DNA of 64,000 bases from the NCBI GenBank assembly GCA_949987565.1, contig OX465109.1, forward strand, positions 14,153,400 to 14,217,399, read 5' to 3'. The position numbers were made by a program, and so were the translations under genes. Position 1 is the first letter of the stretch. Each line of letters opens with the position of its first letter. This stretch comes from Luidia sarsii. Its lineage: Eukaryota; Echinodermata; Asteroidea; Paxillosida; Luidiidae. The notes under the pieces are model-generated. The model saw only the letters and a list, made by a program, of their open reading frames with translations, did no database searches and was not told where the DNA came from. This document shows positions 62,708 to 64,000 of the stretch, piece after piece.

Positions 62708-64000
62708 ATGGCGAAGACCCCACTCGAGTTATGCCAGTTCCTCACACAGCAGGTCAGTGAGTTGAGCCAGTTACCCCTCCTCAAGATCTGCAAGCACCTG
62801 GAGCTACCGGGCTTTGCAGATATTGAGGGGAGGGATGATCACCCGGCGAGTCTGGTGAGGAGGATTAACCGTCACCTCCTGCGGGAGGAGTTGGAAGAAG
62901 AAGAAGACGGCGGGATGGCAGTCTTCGAGGAGCTGCAGGCATTCCTGCAGGGGTTAAGCCCTGCTGTTCACCGCCAGGGAAAAGCTCACTCCACCTCGGT
63001 CACTAATGTACCTCAGCCAGCAAGAGAAGAGAGATCTCCACCTTCTAGCACTACCCCGCCTGGCCTGATGACCCTTGCCAGACGGGAATTCAAGATTTCT
63101 GGACAGATCGGGGAACCAGGCCAGAAGGACAAGTTGTCTTTCTCAAGCCTGGCACACCAGATTGAGCACGGTCGTCTGAAGGGGCACGCAGAGCCCGAGA
63201 TCGTTGAAGGGGTTATCCGTGCCATCTCCCCGGGCTCTCCTCTCCGCAGTTACCTTGAGGGTAGGGTAGAATTGACTCTCCCGAGTCTCCGTCATGTCCT
63301 CCGGTCGCACTATCAGGAGAAGGATGCGACGGAGCTGTATCAGCAGTTGTCCCGCCTGACGCAAGAAGGGAAGGAGTCCCCACAGAGCTTCCTTGTCCGT
63401 GCCCTCGACTTACGACAGAAGGTTATCTTCGCGAGTCAGGAGGCTGAATCTGGATTGAAGTACGACCCTTTGCTGGTGCAGAACATGTTTTTACATGCCC
63501 TGCTGACTGGCCTAAGGAGTGATGCTGTGAGGTCAGAGTTGCGTCCCTACTTGCAAGATCCCAGCACGACTGATGAGGAGCTGTTCAAAAGAATGAACAT
63601 CGCAGCAAGGGAGGAGGCCGAACGACGGGAAAAGCTCGGAGCAGGCACGAAGACAGTCTCCGTCAAGGCAGTGCAGGAAGAACCTCTCCACCCTGAGGAG
63701 TCTGCCCCAGTGAAGAAGACGGCACCAAAACCAGGCACTCTAATGGCAGAGATAGCTGACCTGAAGGCTGGGATTGCTGAGATTGCTACACTGAAGCAAC
63801 AGGTGGCAGGTCTTCAGCAGACGCTAGCTCCCCAGAACGCCCAACGACAACCATACCAGAGGCCCAACAATGAAGGGGCACGGCCCAGAGGCTGCTATCG
63901 GTGCCGAGAGCGAGGAACCGGTGACCAGTGTGACCATTGCTTCAGATGTGGCTCCAGCGAGCATTTCGCCCGTGGGTGCCGACTGCGACGACAATACCAG
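62708..64000 (+). CDS. LTR retrotransposon Gag (431 codons, incomplete at window end)
   Basis: ATG 62708 (AAGATGGCG context) opens a frame with no stop to the window edge. Residues 1-75: an acidic helical N-terminus (LLKICKHLELPGF ... LVRRINRHLL). About 130-330: a capsid-like helical region with VRALDLRQKVIFA and LLTGLRSDAVRSEL, the retrotransposon Gag pattern. About 345-373: a coiled-coil-like heptad stretch (IADLKAGIAEIATLKQQVAG). A Cys pair cluster begins at 396 (CYRC ... CDHC), then a classical CCHC knuckle lies at 411-424 (CFRCGSSEHFARGC). It would coat the RNA genome and assemble the particle. No lesion seen; the copy may be young. Protease/pol should follow beyond the window. Confidence 0.88.
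   Translation, partial: MAKTPLELCQFLTQQVSELSQLPLLKICKHLELPGFADIEGRDDHPASLVRRINRHLLREELEEEEDGGMAVFEELQAFLQGLSPAVHRQGKAHSTSVTNVPQPAREERSPPSSTTPPGLMTLARREFKISGQIGEPGQKDKLSFSSLAHQIEHGRLKGHAEPEIVEGVIRAISPGSPLRSYLEGRVELTLPSLRHVLRSHYQEKDATELYQQLSRLTQEGKESPQSFLVRALDLRQKVIFASQEAESGLKYDPLLVQNMFLHALLTGLRSDAVRSELRPYLQDPSTTDEELFKRMNIAAREEAERREKLGAGTKTVSVKAVQEEPLHPEESAPVKKTAPKPGTLMAEIADLKAGIAEIATLKQQVAGLQQTLAPQNAQRQPYQRPNNEGARPRGCYRCRERGTGDQCDHCFRCGSSEHFARGCRLRRQYQ

Larger units (their letters stand above)
62340..64000 (+). mobile_element. LTR retrotransposon (Gypsy-like), 5' part, runs off window
   Basis: Contains the end of a presumed 5' LTR (TGCAACA at about 62492-62498), the primer-binding site and an open gag. 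The start of the LTR cannot be placed because the 3' LTR is outside the window; candidate TGT starts lie between 61549 and 62352. Pol is not in view, so assignment to Gypsy rests on the primer site and Gag type. Confidence 0.75.

Noticed and set aside
1..64000. CRISPR arrays, bacterial operons or phage genes
   Set aside because: No array of conserved repeats with unique spacers was seen. Direct repeats here are head-to-tail minisatellites without spacers, and the gene structure is eukaryotic.

Overview
This is a metazoan genomic window, not a bacterial one. It has no dense operons, its coding exons are separated by GT-AG introns, and most of the DNA is transposable elements. The element mix (DIRS1-like and Ngaro-like tyrosine-recombinase retroelements, an L2/CR1-type LINE with a 2A-like motif, a Penelope fragment, TTAA-flanked piggyBac-type MITEs, CACTA- and hAT-like elements, a Gypsy-type gag) together with abundant TACATGTAC-type palindromes suggests a marine invertebrate, probably a deuterostome such as an echinoderm, cephalochordate or hemichordate. 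That assignment is inference.

Host gene. Six minus-strand exons (45385-45542, 43032-43198, 7676-7798, 6378-6460, 2920-3064, 1580-1684) join with matching splice phases. Together they encode the thigh and calf-1 domains of an integrin alpha subunit. The beta-propeller exons would lie upstream (above 45.5 kb) and were not found here. The rest of calf-1, calf-2, the membrane segment and the tail would lie below position 1580. The intron between the second and third visible exons is about 35.2 kb and is almost entirely nested transposons. A decayed calf-2-like exon sits out of order inside the calf-1 intron (1822-2115).

Layout of the large intron (7799-43031). It holds a foldback tRNA-like repeat (8.4-8.8 kb), tandem repeats (11.5-12.1 kb) and a Ngaro-like family A copy on the minus strand (A1, 25.3 to 20.7 kb, continuing 14.3 to 13.0 kb). 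A1 is split by a complete 6.4-kb DIRS1-like element (14262-20657) and by two small DNA-transposon MITEs. An inverted 5' fragment of the same family (A3) abuts it. Next come a piggyBac-type MITE (25.9-26.6 kb), an L2-type LINE (about 28.2-33.0 kb) whose otherwise open reading frame is broken only by a 696-bp TTAA MITE, a decayed plus-strand family A copy (A2, 33.2-37.7 kb) and a CACTA-like element of about 5 kb (37782-42735).

Beyond 45.5 kb there are a hAT-like MITE, a 26-bp minisatellite and a second Ngaro-like element (B, 47.6-51.0 kb, minus). These are followed by a piggyBac-transposase-like remnant (51.6-52.0 kb), a broken jockey-like LINE carrying a truncated MITE (52.1-55.1 kb), and a Penelope RT fragment (55.7-56.2 kb). 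A possible plus-strand host gene start lies at 56.7-57.7 kb, with a short CxxC protein resembling the RAG1 N-terminal zinc motif. After it come a 2.8-kb hAT-like element filled with three minisatellites (58722-61534) and the 5' end of an LTR retrotransposon with a tRNA-Arg primer site and an open gag that runs off the window end.
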